Of a DNA stretch of 64,000 nucleotides, positions 51,834 through 61,142 are shown piece by piece; the stretch's first letter is position 1; the number at the start of each line of letters is the position of its first letter. A program made the translations under genes and the position numbers. Below the pieces are notes generated by a model, which searched no databases, was not told the DNA's origin, and was given only the letters and a program-made list of their open reading frames with translations. Source of the DNA: Ustilago trichophora (taxonomy: Eukaryota; Basidiomycota; Ustilaginomycetes; Ustilaginales; Ustilaginaceae); the NCBI GenBank assembly GCA_900323505.1, contig OOIN01000001.1, positions 2,356,001 to 2,420,000 of the forward strand, read 5' to 3'.

Positions 51834-54800
51834 ATGGAGGACGAACAGAATGCCGCTCTTCACCTCGGTGGTCTCGCTCTCGGCAACGTCCTTCGAGACC
51901 TCGGCATCGACGAGCAGCACCAGTCCGATCTAGAACGTCTTGGTATCGCTTCCGGCAGCGGCAGGATCAAGCAGGAGGATATCTACAATGACCGCTTTGC
52001 CGATGACGACGATGATCTCGACCATGCATACCGTCGAAATGGCTCTTCTACAAAGGATTGGGAGACAGAGGTGGACGATGAAATGAGGAGAGAGCTCGCC
52101 AGCGAGCGCGACTCGGAAGAGAGAGCTGAGCTCGACAGATATTACCGCCAAGGCTTGGCTCAGCTCGAACAGCCTAGGGCGCCACTCAGGGGGGAGGATG
52201 ACGACTTTGACGATGATGATAGCGATGATGATGAGGATGTACCTCTCTCACAGCATCAGCCTCGTCAGGCACCGGCGTCCACTCAGATCAATGGTCATTC
52301 CACGCATGCTAACGGCTTTGCTCGCTTCGGTGATGGCATCATCAAGGTCAAGGAGGAAAGAGATGACGACAATGACATGGCTCTCTTATCTGGGCCCATT
52401 CCATCGTCTTCAACTGCTGGAGTGTCATCCTCATTGGTGCTGCCTACATCACATAGCCCAAGGCAAGACTCGCCGCAAACACCACCAGCGCCTCATCAAC
52501 CGTACATGTCCGGTGCACCTCCTCCTCGTCCCTACGTCGACATGGAAGAAGTACGACATCACTTTCCCGACTTCGAGCCCGGCAAGATCCTCAATTTCAC
52601 CGACCTCTTCGCAACACGTCCACCCAAAAAGCGCAAGCTCGGCCCCACAGCTGCCAAGTTTCACATCACACCCGAAGACGAACTGCCCATACCCAAGTCG
52701 ACGCGCGAAGAGCTGCTTCGGTCGTCAATACTGCGATCTCACCACGCATCCATTCTGCCGGAACTTACACGCGATCTTGATGCTCTCACAACGGATGCCG
52801 GTCAAACAGAGGATGCCGTCGACGATATTGAGCTCGCCGTCATTTCAACACCCGGTGTCAAGGCAGAGAAGCGCAACGCGAATCTGGCACCCATCGAGCT
52901 AGATGATTGGGACGAACGCATCGTCTGGAACACTCTGCGCGGCGAACAGACTGGCGTCTCAACCGTGCAGATTGATGGGCTAGGCAAGCAGGATGATATG
53001 GAGCAGGATCCCACAGCACGAATTGCGCCGCCCAGTGTGGACAAGCCCTTCAACCACGACCTCTTCCGTGGAGCGTGGACTCGCAGCATCATTTGGGACG
53101 CGCAAACACCCTTCGAGGCTTTCGACAAGCTCGTTCTCGATATGAACGATCCGCAGATGATGCTCGAAGAGGATCTCGGACCCAAGACCAAGCAGAACTC
53201 ATTGTTGCGTTCAGATGCGCCCGTTGTCTCGGCGGCGGCTCAGCGCGACCTCGCCCGACGCCAGGCTGAGCTTGACCCCTTCAATCTGTCCAACGACAAG
53301 TTCTACGAGCAGACACGCGAGCATCGTCAACGTGTGCGTCAGACGCTTGGAAAGCTCGTCGTTCAGCACGCATGGCCTGCCGTCAAGCTGCAGCTTCCTT
53401 GGTACAAGACCAAGCTCACCAAGGCCGAAGCGCGATCCTTCCATCGACCCGCTATGCAGTTCCCGACCAACATGCCTCTTCACTTCTCCAAGACCATCTC
53501 GTCCAAGAAGAAGAAAGAAGGCGCGGGAGCACGCAAGGCAAAGGATCCCAACGAGATGCTCCGCACATCGCGAGACCTCACGCTCAAGGACACTGGCCCT
53601 TACGTGCTCTACGAGTACTCTGAAGAGTATCCACCACTGCTCTCCAAGATCGGCATGGGCAGTCTGCTGGTCAACTATTACCGAAAGAAGGACGCCAAGG
53701 ATGAGCATGTGCCCAAGATGGACATTGGCGAACCCTACCTGCTCGATGTGGCTGACGAGTCACCCTTCATGAAGTTTGGTAACATCGAGCGAGGGCAGGT
53801 GCAACCAACACTGTACAACAACATGATCCGCGCTCCGCTCTTCCGCCACAGGCCATCGCACACGGACTTCCTGCTCATTCGCAGCACCACCAAGAATGAG
53901 ATTCGCTACTATCTCCGCGAGATTCGCAACCTCTTTGTGGTCGGACAGACATACCCCGTTCAGCCCATCCCAGGTCCGCACGCCCGTCTCATCACCAACA
54001 ACATCAAGTACCGTCTTCAGATGATCGCGTACAAGCTCATTCAAAAGAGTCAGAGACAGCGTATCAAGATTCACCGGCTCATGCGATACTTTCCGGACCA
54101 GAACGAGCTGCAGATGCGACAGAGGCTCAAAGAGTTCATGGAGTACAATCGTAAAGCGGGTGATGTCAATCAGGGCTTCTGGAAGCTCAAGCCGCACATT
54201 GTCGTGCCGGAGGAAGCTGAGCTACTCAAGATGCTGCCGCCCGAGAACATCTGTCTGGCAGAGAGCATGCAGGTCGGCCAGCGTCATTTGCTCGATTGCG
54301 GTTACACCAATACTGCCGAGGGTGATGACGATGATGAAAGCAAGATGGACATTGAGCAGCTGCTCGCGCCCTGGATTACCAGTAAGAACTTCATCAACGC
54401 GACCCAGGGCAAAGCCATGCTCAAGTTGCACGGCGATGGTGATCCCACTGGCCGTGGCGAGGCGTTCAGCTTCATCCGTGTCTCGATGAAGGAGATCTTC
54501 TTGCGAGCTGGTGAAGACGCAGAAGAGCGACTTGCGCAAGCCGAGGCCGAGGCCAAGAGCAAATCGGGACACAAGTATAGCGTAGCCGAACAGCAAGCTG
54601 TCTATCGATCTGAAATCGATCGTATCTGGAATGCACAGTGCCGTTCGCTGTCCAACCCGGTGCCTCCCAAGGTGACGGCCGAGGATGAACGCAGGGCGCT
54701 CTTGCAGGCCAACGGTGGAAAGCCAGAGCCGCACAAGGGTGGCCGGGGCGAGTCTGTCCGTCGTGAGCGCAGCCCTAGCGCGATGAGCACCGTCAACGGT

Positions 54801-55490
54801 GACGGTGACAAGTCGACCAAAGTCCTTCGCATCCGTCGCTTCGTCAACGGCAAATGGCAACGCGAAATGGTCCGCGATCCAGCAGTCATCAACGCCTACC
54901 TCACGCAGCGCAAGAAGATCGAAGACGAAGCCATCGCCACCGAAGACCTGCTTCCTACCGGAGATGCAGCCATCGACATGGCCCGCATGAAGCGCCTCCA
55001 AGAAGAGCTTGCACAGCGTAAAAAGAACCAAGAGCGTCGTATTCAGCGCAAGAACGCCAAAGCTGCCGCCGAAGGTCTCGCCATTCCAGGTGGATACAAG
55101 AGTCTGCTCAACAAGACCGATACCAAGCGAAGATGTGGTCGATGTGGAGAGGTTGGTCACATGTCGACCAACACTTCGTGTCCCATGTTCCCCAAGGATG
55201 GTGGGAAGAACGGTGCGGGTGGAGCGGCTGGTGGAAGTGGACCTGGCACGCCAGGTACGCCGGCGGGTGGAGCTAGGCCAGGTATGCCACATCTGGCAAG
55301 CGGTGGTGGCTTCTTTGGTCCCGGCATGGGGATGGGTATCGGCATCGCGAGTGCGGGCCCGATGACGCCAATGACACCAGCAGCTCAGACGCCGGGAGAG
55401 TCGCCAGCGCCGGGTGCAAGCCCAGCGCCAGGTATGGGTACGCCTACGCCGGCTGGCGGGTTGAAGTTGAAGCTCAAGAAGAAAGCCTGA
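51834..55490 (+). CDS. TAF1: TFIID subunit TAF1
   Basis: A 1218-aa intronless protein. I chose ATG 51834 (MEDEQNAALHLGGLALG); the frame extends upstream only to a GTG. N-terminal acidic segments (DDDDDLD, DDDFDDDDSDDDEDV) precede the conserved core: VRHHFPDFEPGKILNFTDLF, the DUF3591 histone-acetyltransferase-like region (about 470-930, including LKDTGPYVLYEYSEEYPPLL, PLFRHRPSHTDFLLIRST, RYFPDQNELQMRQRLKEFM), and FINATQGKAMLKLHG. The RKKIEDEA helix region precedes a CCHC zinc knuckle at 1101-1116 (Cys-x2-Cys-x4-His-x6-Cys, RCGRCGEVGHMSTNTSCPMF). The tail is Gly/Pro-rich and ends LKLKLKKKA. No bromodomain is present, as in other fungal TAF1 proteins. TAF1 is the scaffold of TFIID at RNA polymerase II promoters. 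Confidence 0.95.
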   Translation: MEDEQNAALHLGGLALGNVLRDLGIDEQHQSDLERLGIASGSGRIKQEDIYNDRFADDDDDLDHAYRRNGSSTKDWETEVDDEMRRELASERDSEERAELDRYYRQGLAQLEQPRAPLRGEDDDFDDDDSDDDEDVPLSQHQPRQAPASTQINGHSTHANGFARFGDGIIKVKEERDDDNDMALLSGPIPSSSTAGVSSSLVLPTSHSPRQDSPQTPPAPHQPYMSGAPPPRPYVDMEEVRHHFPDFEPGKILNFTDLFATRPPKKRKLGPTAAKFHITPEDELPIPKSTREELLRSSILRSHHASILPELTRDLDALTTDAGQTEDAVDDIELAVISTPGVKAEKRNANLAPIELDDWDERIVWNTLRGEQTGVSTVQIDGLGKQDDMEQDPTARIAPPSVDKPFNHDLFRGAWTRSIIWDAQTPFEAFDKLVLDMNDPQMMLEEDLGPKTKQNSLLRSDAPVVSAAAQRDLARRQAELDPFNLSNDKFYEQTREHRQRVRQTLGKLVVQHAWPAVKLQLPWYKTKLTKAEARSFHRPAMQFPTNMPLHFSKTISSKKKKEGAGARKAKDPNEMLRTSRDLTLKDTGPYVLYEYSEEYPPLLSKIGMGSLLVNYYRKKDAKDEHVPKMDIGEPYLLDVADESPFMKFGNIERGQVQPTLYNNMIRAPLFRHRPSHTDFLLIRSTTKNEIRYYLREIRNLFVVGQTYPVQPIPGPHARLITNNIKYRLQMIAYKLIQKSQRQRIKIHRLMRYFPDQNELQMRQRLKEFMEYNRKAGDVNQGFWKLKPHIVVPEEAELLKMLPPENICLAESMQVGQRHLLDCGYTNTAEGDDDDESKMDIEQLLAPWITSKNFINATQGKAMLKLHGDGDPTGRGEAFSFIRVSMKEIFLRAGEDAEERLAQAEAEAKSKSGHKYSVAEQQAVYRSEIDRIWNAQCRSLSNPVPPKVTAEDERRALLQANGGKPEPHKGGRGESVRRERSPSAMSTVNGDGDKSTKVLRIRRFVNGKWQREMVRDPAVINAYLTQRKKIEDEAIATEDLLPTGDAAIDMARMKRLQEELAQRKKNQERRIQRKNAKAAAEGLAIPGGYKSLLNKTDTKRRCGRCGEVGHMSTNTSCPMFPKDGGKNGAGGAAGGSGPGTPGTPAGGARPGMPHLASGGGFFGPGMGMGIGIASAGPMTPMTPAAQTPGESPAPGASPAPGMGTPTPAGGLKLKLKKKA

Positions 55491-55834
55491 TGCGCGGCAC
55501 ACTGAAGCTACCCATTTCATGACGCTCTCAGTGCTGTCCCCCCCTCATCGACATGTATTTGTATCTTTATCTGCATCAATCCTGTTCAAGCACGCACTAT
55601 AGAGTTTTTGTCAAGTCTGAGAGTTAAGGTCGAGCTACTGTATGAGCTATGGCGCTTTCAGGGTCTGCGAAGAATTTCGGGTTTCGGAAAATTGCCGTGT
55701 GGTGGAGGAAGGATGCAACTGAGCCCTCAAACCAAGCTTCCTAAGCCATCCATTGCTCCACTAAACCAAGTTTACACTCCAGCTCCGAACGAAGATCTCT
55801 CACGTCCACTGCGCGCAGTTGAGGGCTGTCTAGA
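55491..55834. other. Short intergenic region TAF1-GCFC
   Basis: 344 bp between tandem plus-strand genes, with one TACTGTA at 55636-55642. Presumed 3' end of TAF1 and promoter of the GCFC gene. Confidence 0.6.
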
Positions 55835-58528
55835 ATGAGCAGCGGCGCGAGCTTCGTCAAGAGGAGTAAGCCGAGGAGCTCGGCCTCGCGGATCAGCTCG
55901 ACTTACGACGATGGTGAGGAGGATGCTACCGCTGGGACAACGAGGCTAGGTCCATCCACAGGAGCGTTTTCAGAACTGTTCGAGCAGGGGAGTTCAAGAT
56001 CTTCTACTCCTCGTAGAACCATGTCTGGGCCGGATGTCGATGAGGAGGACGAGGCGGGTGGGACGGATGTTGTCTTTCGTCCTCGCGCGAGGGGCATGCG
56101 AGGCAAGCCATCTTCCTCTGCAGCAAGCACCAGCAAGGGAACTCAAGACCAGATGACAGCACCAGCTCTCAAGCCGCGTACATCAATCGCCTCAATGGAC
56201 GAAGACGAAGAAGTCCAAGATGGTGGCAGCACCGCGTTCGAGATTCGCCGTTCCAAGCTCAGCATTGCAGGCAAGCAAGCCCGACGCACCGCTGCCACCG
56301 GCCTTTCATCCGCTTCAACAAGTACACCCAAACGATCCATCCCCCTCCGACCAACCTCTTTCGCAGCCCAGCCTTCAGAAGACAACACAGCATCAGAGAC
56401 AGGTTCGACCATGTACACCTCCAAATACCTCGAAGAACTGCGCTCTTCCACCCCCACCTCTCGGTCAAGGGCACACAGTCCTACTACGATCGGTCCAGGA
56501 ACACGTATCGATGATCCCATGGTTGCCCAAACTTCTCGCATCAGCCTCATAGATGACGATTCGCTGGCAAGGAGCAAGTTCCCAGCGGACTTTTCGCACG
56601 ATGCTATTCCCAGCGAAAGTGTGATCAAAGCAGCGAAGGAGAAGCGGGCAAAGCTTCGTGCTGCTGCCGCGACCGCTTCAGATGATTACATTTCGCTTGG
56701 AAGTTCCTCTTCTGCATTGAAGGCATACGATAGGATGGAGGTGGATGATGGACCGCACCCGCACTCTCGCCTGCAGAGGGAGGAAGACGAGTTTGGCGAT
56801 GGTGAGGAAGAGTTTGCCGAGTATACGGGCGCAACTGAACGCATCCCCATCGGGGAGAAAGCGGAGAAGGAGTGGAAAGCGCGACAGCGGGAAGAGATGA
56901 AATCCGCTGTAACGGGCGATTTGGACGGAGAATTAGAGGAGATGGACGAAGACGAAATGGCGTGGGAGCGGGCACAACTGAATCGCACGCAACCTGTCTC
57001 GCAAACTTCCAGGGAGAAATCGCCCTTCCGACCAGCGCCCATACCAGCGTCCGCACCGCTGCCTTCGGTAAGCACCTGCTCAACCCGTCTTCAGCTCACG
57101 CTACGCGCGCTTGAACAGAGCACAGCAGCGTCGGAAGCAGTGCTCAACTCGACAAGGAAAGAGTTGGAGGCGCTCGAAGAAGCGGAGAGGGAGAACAAGT
57201 TGGATGTAGTGGCGGTCGAGGAGAAGGCGAGCTGGTTTGGGGAGTTGGATGAATTTGTGGCTAGTCTGGCCAGGTTTATGGAGGAGAAGGTGGGGAAGGT
57301 TGAGGAGGTTGAGAGGGAGGCGATGGAGCTTCTGAAAAGAAGGAAGGGGTTGGTTGGGAAGAGGAGGGGTGTCTGGCTTGGAGATAGGTTGGAGGCTTGT
57401 TTTGGGATCAGGCCTACATTCGGCGTCATTCCGGACCTCACGGAGGAGGAGGATGAAGATATGCGCACAATCGACGCAACCGACAGTATAACGGCTATCC
57501 CTGCATCCCAACTAGACCAGCTCAAGGAAGCAGACCAGCTGTCTTTCGTTCACGCCCAGCGCTCAATCGTCTCCCAACTCACTGCGATATTCTCCGACGT
57601 CCAAGCTGTGGAATACCTCGATCCGGCCGCTACCACACTTAGTTCCGGCCTCCCATTCCACACCGCCACCTCTTCCCAGAATGTCGAGGGGGACTTGCAT
57701 CCTCGCAGCGTAGTCTCTCGATTCTCCGAATTCCGACGACGCTATCCCGAACAATACGCACAAGTATGGGGTGGCCTCTCCGTGGCGCAAATCTGGGAGT
57801 TTTACGCACGGCTGGAGCTGATTTTGTGGGATCCATTTTGCTCGTCTTCATCTTTATCTACGGGATGGAAGGCGGGCTGTGGCGAGACGGTTGCGCAGAT
57901 GAGATGGTTCACTAGCGCATCTGACTATACATCTTCGAGCTCGGGAGAGGTTATGGGGGGTGATGACGAGGTTCTGCAGTCAATCGTGGCCAATGTCTTG
58001 GTGGAGAAGTTGAATTCTTTGGCGGAAAAGGATGGTGCTTTTGATGCTTGGTCGAGGAGGGCTTCGATGGAGGTGGTGGAGGGGGTTGATTTGGTTCAGA
58101 CGGTGTTGGGAGGGGGGCATGGGAGGTGTCAGGCTTTGATGGAGGCGTATCTGGGTGTCTTTAGGGGGCACATCGAGCGGTTGGTGGAAGTTGTGTCGCC
58201 TCAGAGTCGACGTGGGGCTGTTGCGTTGGATGGTGGGGCGAAACAGGCAGCAGACGAAGTTGTCGAGGAGCTGATGGAGGGGTTGTTGCAAAACTTGCTT
58301 CGCTGGTCAAAGGTGATCGATTTCACTGCTTCGAATGGAGCGGTAGTGGAGGCGAGGAAGACGTTTGTCGGACTGGTTGAGAGGTTGGTGATGGACGTTA
58401 TCGTCCCATTTTTTGGCTCAGTGATGCAGTCGGAGGGCCAATTGGCGAAGAAACACGTCTTTGATATGATTCCGAAGAACGTCGTTGCCGCCTCAGAGAG
58501 GCTCACTGCTCTCTCGCGACAGCTCTGA
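55835..58528 (+). CDS. GCFC-domain protein (PAXBP1/GCF1-like splicing-associated factor)
   Basis: An 897-aa intronless frame from ATG 55835 (MSSGASFVKRSKPRSSASR). The N-terminal half is disordered, with the FEIRRSKLSIAGK and YTSKYLEELRSSTPTSRS blocks that resemble the Ntr2/GCFC N terminus. An acidic stretch precedes a coiled-coil region (about 420-500). The C-terminal GCFC domain contains VEYLDPAATTLSSGLPFH, SRFSEFRRRYPEQYAQVWGGLS, QIWEFYARLELILWDPF and further helices to the end. In animals and plants (PAXBP1, ILP1) and in yeast Ntr2, these proteins act with Ntr1/TFIP11 and Prp43 in spliceosome disassembly. Nuclear localisation is inferred. Convergent with UTP25, 135 bp away. Confidence 0.85.
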   Translation: MSSGASFVKRSKPRSSASRISSTYDDGEEDATAGTTRLGPSTGAFSELFEQGSSRSSTPRRTMSGPDVDEEDEAGGTDVVFRPRARGMRGKPSSSAASTSKGTQDQMTAPALKPRTSIASMDEDEEVQDGGSTAFEIRRSKLSIAGKQARRTAATGLSSASTSTPKRSIPLRPTSFAAQPSEDNTASETGSTMYTSKYLEELRSSTPTSRSRAHSPTTIGPGTRIDDPMVAQTSRISLIDDDSLARSKFPADFSHDAIPSESVIKAAKEKRAKLRAAAATASDDYISLGSSSSALKAYDRMEVDDGPHPHSRLQREEDEFGDGEEEFAEYTGATERIPIGEKAEKEWKARQREEMKSAVTGDLDGELEEMDEDEMAWERAQLNRTQPVSQTSREKSPFRPAPIPASAPLPSVSTCSTRLQLTLRALEQSTAASEAVLNSTRKELEALEEAERENKLDVVAVEEKASWFGELDEFVASLARFMEEKVGKVEEVEREAMELLKRRKGLVGKRRGVWLGDRLEACFGIRPTFGVIPDLTEEEDEDMRTIDATDSITAIPASQLDQLKEADQLSFVHAQRSIVSQLTAIFSDVQAVEYLDPAATTLSSGLPFHTATSSQNVEGDLHPRSVVSRFSEFRRRYPEQYAQVWGGLSVAQIWEFYARLELILWDPFCSSSSLSTGWKAGCGETVAQMRWFTSASDYTSSSSGEVMGGDDEVLQSIVANVLVEKLNSLAEKDGAFDAWSRRASMEVVEGVDLVQTVLGGGHGRCQALMEAYLGVFRGHIERLVEVVSPQSRRGAVALDGGAKQAADEVVEELMEGLLQNLLRWSKVIDFTASNGAVVEARKTFVGLVERLVMDVIVPFFGSVMQSEGQLAKKHVFDMIPKNVVAASERLTALSRQL

Positions 58529-58663
58529 TCACAAAGCCAATCTCACTGGAACCTCTCACACTCACCATCTTTCAAAGCCAACATCATCACATGGGTAAAT
58601 CATTCTGCATTTGCTCAAAAAAACAAACTGCATGTGCATACATCTGTGCTGTCGTCAGAGAAT

Positions 58664-60733
58664 TTAGACAAACTTCCACGTTGCTTTATCCTGGCTAACC
58701 ATCGATTTTGCCCTTTCTGATCCTACGACTTTTTCGAGCTGAATCAAATCGTATCTGCTATACACGACGTAAGTCGAGACCTCGTTTGCATCCACTTCCT
58801 CGTCATCCTCTTGACCCTTACCGGATGCGAGGTCTCCCTTTGTGATGAATGGAAATTCGAGGATCTCTCCGTAGAAATTTGCGTTCTGGGGTAGCTGATA
58901 GAACACGACTGTTTTAACACCACGCAATTTGAACCTTCGATAGAAATGGGCACGTTCGGTGAGGAGTAAGAATCTCTTTTTGCCGCTAAAGAATGCCTCT
59001 CGTGCCCTACGAATGTCCTTTGGTGAAGAGTACTCGGAGATGGAGGTGTAAGAGAGGTTGGCCGTTTCTCCAGGACGACGTTTCTCGTTGTGTGCGCGAA
59101 GGAAATCGTCAAGACGGACAAAGTCGAAGTAGCTAGGTATGACGATGAGGGTGTGAGAGCTGGATACGGCGGATTTGGAAAGTTGGGCCAAGGTTTTGGT
59201 TGTAAACTGGGTAAAGCGCAAATCTGGCTCTGCGTGAGGGTTGGCTGCTTCGAAGCGGGTAAAGACTTGACGGACACCGCTGACTACGCGGCTCATCTCG
59301 GATTCGGACTCGGAGGTGGAGGAGATGGTGCGGATCTTGCCGGCAACGTTGTTGAGCGTGTGGTTGTACAGCGAGCGGAGAGCGGGAAAGTCGTAGGAAG
59401 AGAGAAGGACCGTTTGACGGAACATGGGTGCGCGGTTGTCGAGGTAGAACTGTTTGACGCGGGAAAAGTCGGTGTCTCTGCTCTGACGTGGGATGTGGTT
59501 GAGGCGCGACATGACGAATTCGAGATGATCCCAGTTCTGCATGCTGATCACGTCGATTTGGTCGACAACGACCATCTCGATGGAAGAGAGGAAGTCCGAG
59601 ATCCCGTGATCTTTCTCGATACCCAAACGAAGTCCGAGTGGCGAAGCGACAATGACGTCCGAGTCGTAGAATCCAGAGAAGAGCTTGAGCGATTTACGAG
59701 TGACCTTGAGGCCGAGCTTGAAGGAATCATCAATGTTGCCTGCAAAGTTGGCAATGTGGTCCTCGGGGTACTTGGAGGCGACGGCGGGGTCAGCGAGCTT
59801 GTCGATTGCGCCCTCAGGGAGGTTATACTCCTTTGCAAAGCGAGACTTGTTGTCGACCTGCGAACACAAGCTGAACTTGGTGAGGAGGTCCACCCACTCG
59901 AGGGCGGAGTTGCGGAAGGGCAACAAGACAAGCACTTTGGGTCGAGTAAAGCCCTGATCGCGAATGTCGAGCTCGTCAGTGTCGGTGGAGCCGTTGGCAG
60001 CGAGCTTGGCGAGCTTCTCGTTGTTCTTCAAGACACGACGACGGGTTTTGGCGACGTGCGACATGGCGTGCATGGCAAGAGTCTCGCGATACTGTGCACG
60101 GTCGCGGAGGGTGACGTTGGCATCGCAGAAGTCGGCGTAGCTACCGAGAGTGGTAGCGAGTGCTTTGTGGAGTGGAGTGGGTGAGGAGTACTTTTTCGAG
60201 GCAAAGGCGTTGAATGCTTCCAGAACTTTTACTTGGGGCTGGCCGGTGTACTGCTGAGTGTCGAAGTCGGGGAGTGCAGGTTTCGAGACTACAAGCTGGG
60301 TAGGGAGCGCAGCTAGGGTAGATCGGGAGGTGGACCAAGTGAGCGAGGTTTCCGACTCGGGAAGCTTGGTGATGGCTTGGGCATGAGGACCGTCGCTGCC
60401 GAAATGGGCGTCGAAAGCTGTGAGCTGCTTTGCCTTTTGGTTTGAAGATGCAGCGGCACCATCGAGGTCCTCGTCGTCCGACTCTTCGCCTACGAGCTCG
60501 TTACCATTCTGTGCCTTGCTTGGCGATGCTGCAGATGTACCCGCATTCTTGGATCGCTTGGAAGGAGAGGAAGAGGCAGCGACGGCCCTGGAGGTCGAAG
60601 CAGTGGCCTGCTGAGCAGCCACAGCCTTGCGAGTGATCTTGTCGTAGTGAGTGAGGTTGGAGGAGCGCTGTCGCTTGCCTGGCCTGGCAGCACTGACGTT
60701 GATCAGCGTGAGCAGCTTGAGAGTTGGATCCAT
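58664..60733 (-). CDS. UTP25: U3 snoRNP-associated protein Utp25 (Def)
   Basis: A 689-aa protein from ATG 60733 (MDPTLKLLTLINVSAARPGK); the frame is open 96 codons further upstream, but that includes a poly-Phe run from the poly(A/T) tract and is rejected. The Ser/Ala-rich N terminus carries an acidic stretch (ELVGEESDDEDLDG). The core matches Utp25/digestive-organ-expansion factor: RPKVLVLLPFRNSALEWVDLL, DVIVASPLGLRLGIE, VVVDQIDVISMQNWDHLEFV, then the second lobe HTLIVIPSYFDFVRLDDFLR, RFLLLTERAHFYRRFKLRGV and VVFYQLPQNANFYGEIL. These recall a DEAD-box helicase fold lacking the canonical ATPase motifs. The protein acts in the nucleolus in small-subunit processome 18S rRNA maturation. Confidence 0.96.
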   Translation of the reverse strand: MDPTLKLLTLINVSAARPGKRQRSSNLTHYDKITRKAVAAQQATASTSRAVAASSSPSKRSKNAGTSAASPSKAQNGNELVGEESDDEDLDGAAASSNQKAKQLTAFDAHFGSDGPHAQAITKLPESETSLTWSTSRSTLAALPTQLVVSKPALPDFDTQQYTGQPQVKVLEAFNAFASKKYSSPTPLHKALATTLGSYADFCDANVTLRDRAQYRETLAMHAMSHVAKTRRRVLKNNEKLAKLAANGSTDTDELDIRDQGFTRPKVLVLLPFRNSALEWVDLLTKFSLCSQVDNKSRFAKEYNLPEGAIDKLADPAVASKYPEDHIANFAGNIDDSFKLGLKVTRKSLKLFSGFYDSDVIVASPLGLRLGIEKDHGISDFLSSIEMVVVDQIDVISMQNWDHLEFVMSRLNHIPRQSRDTDFSRVKQFYLDNRAPMFRQTVLLSSYDFPALRSLYNHTLNNVAGKIRTISSTSESESEMSRVVSGVRQVFTRFEAANPHAEPDLRFTQFTTKTLAQLSKSAVSSSHTLIVIPSYFDFVRLDDFLRAHNEKRRPGETANLSYTSISEYSSPKDIRRAREAFFSGKKRFLLLTERAHFYRRFKLRGVKTVVFYQLPQNANFYGEILEFPFITKGDLASGKGQEDDEEVDANEVSTYVVYSRYDLIQLEKVVGSERAKSMVSQDKATWKFV

Positions 60734-61142
60734 GGCTGCTGCTTTTGGCTTTGGTCCAACAGTGAAGAGATGGTGTAAGGCGAATAGGGACGAAGAGGAA
60801 CAAACGTCGCACGCTTCAGCTGTCACACAAAGGATTGGCTTGCGTCCCTGTCTGGCATCAAAAAAAAAAGCACTTTTTTTGGAAGAAAAATAACAAAAAA
60901 AAAAAAAAAAAAAAAAAAAAAGGTGTGGAGGATAGCCGAAAAATTTCGCAATTTTTGACTTTCTTTGCCAAAAAGCAGAGGCAGCAGAGCAGTGTCTGTG
61001 GCTCAGTCGAGCGACCTTCACAGTCGTTTCTTCTCAGTCGGCGGCGCTGTTCCCAAGTGTGCACAAAGTGGTCATCAATCTACAACCTCTTCTTCATCCA
61101 CCATCTCTACGACAAAGCAACTGCGGCTGCATCAGTACGATC
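60734..61142. promoter_or_regulatory. Bidirectional promoter region between UTP25 and LSG1
   Basis: 409 bp separate the two start codons. It contains a 27-nt poly(dA) run (60895-60921) and, 16 bp further on, GAAAAATTT (60938-60946), matching 9 of 10 bases of the ribosomal-RNA-processing element TGAAAAATTT known from yeast ribosome-biogenesis promoters. An ATTTTTGAC follows at 60951. Poly(dA:dT) is known to disfavour nucleosomes. No PAC element (GCGATGAG) was seen. Shared regulation of the two genes is inference. Confidence 0.6.

Noticed and set aside
54222..55520. Long minus-strand frame (432 codons) opposite TAF1
   Set aside because: Antisense shadow of a GC-biased coding sequence; composition is low-complexity and the plus strand encodes conserved TAF1 motifs throughout.
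59090..60184. 364-codon plus-strand frame opposite UTP25
   Set aside because: Antisense to a well-recognised gene; Val/Glu/Gly-biased mirror of its codon usage.
60734..61021. Upstream extension of UTP25 by 96 codons
   Set aside because: It would translate the poly(A/T) tract into poly-Phe and overlap the promoter; the ATG at 60733 matches the family start.
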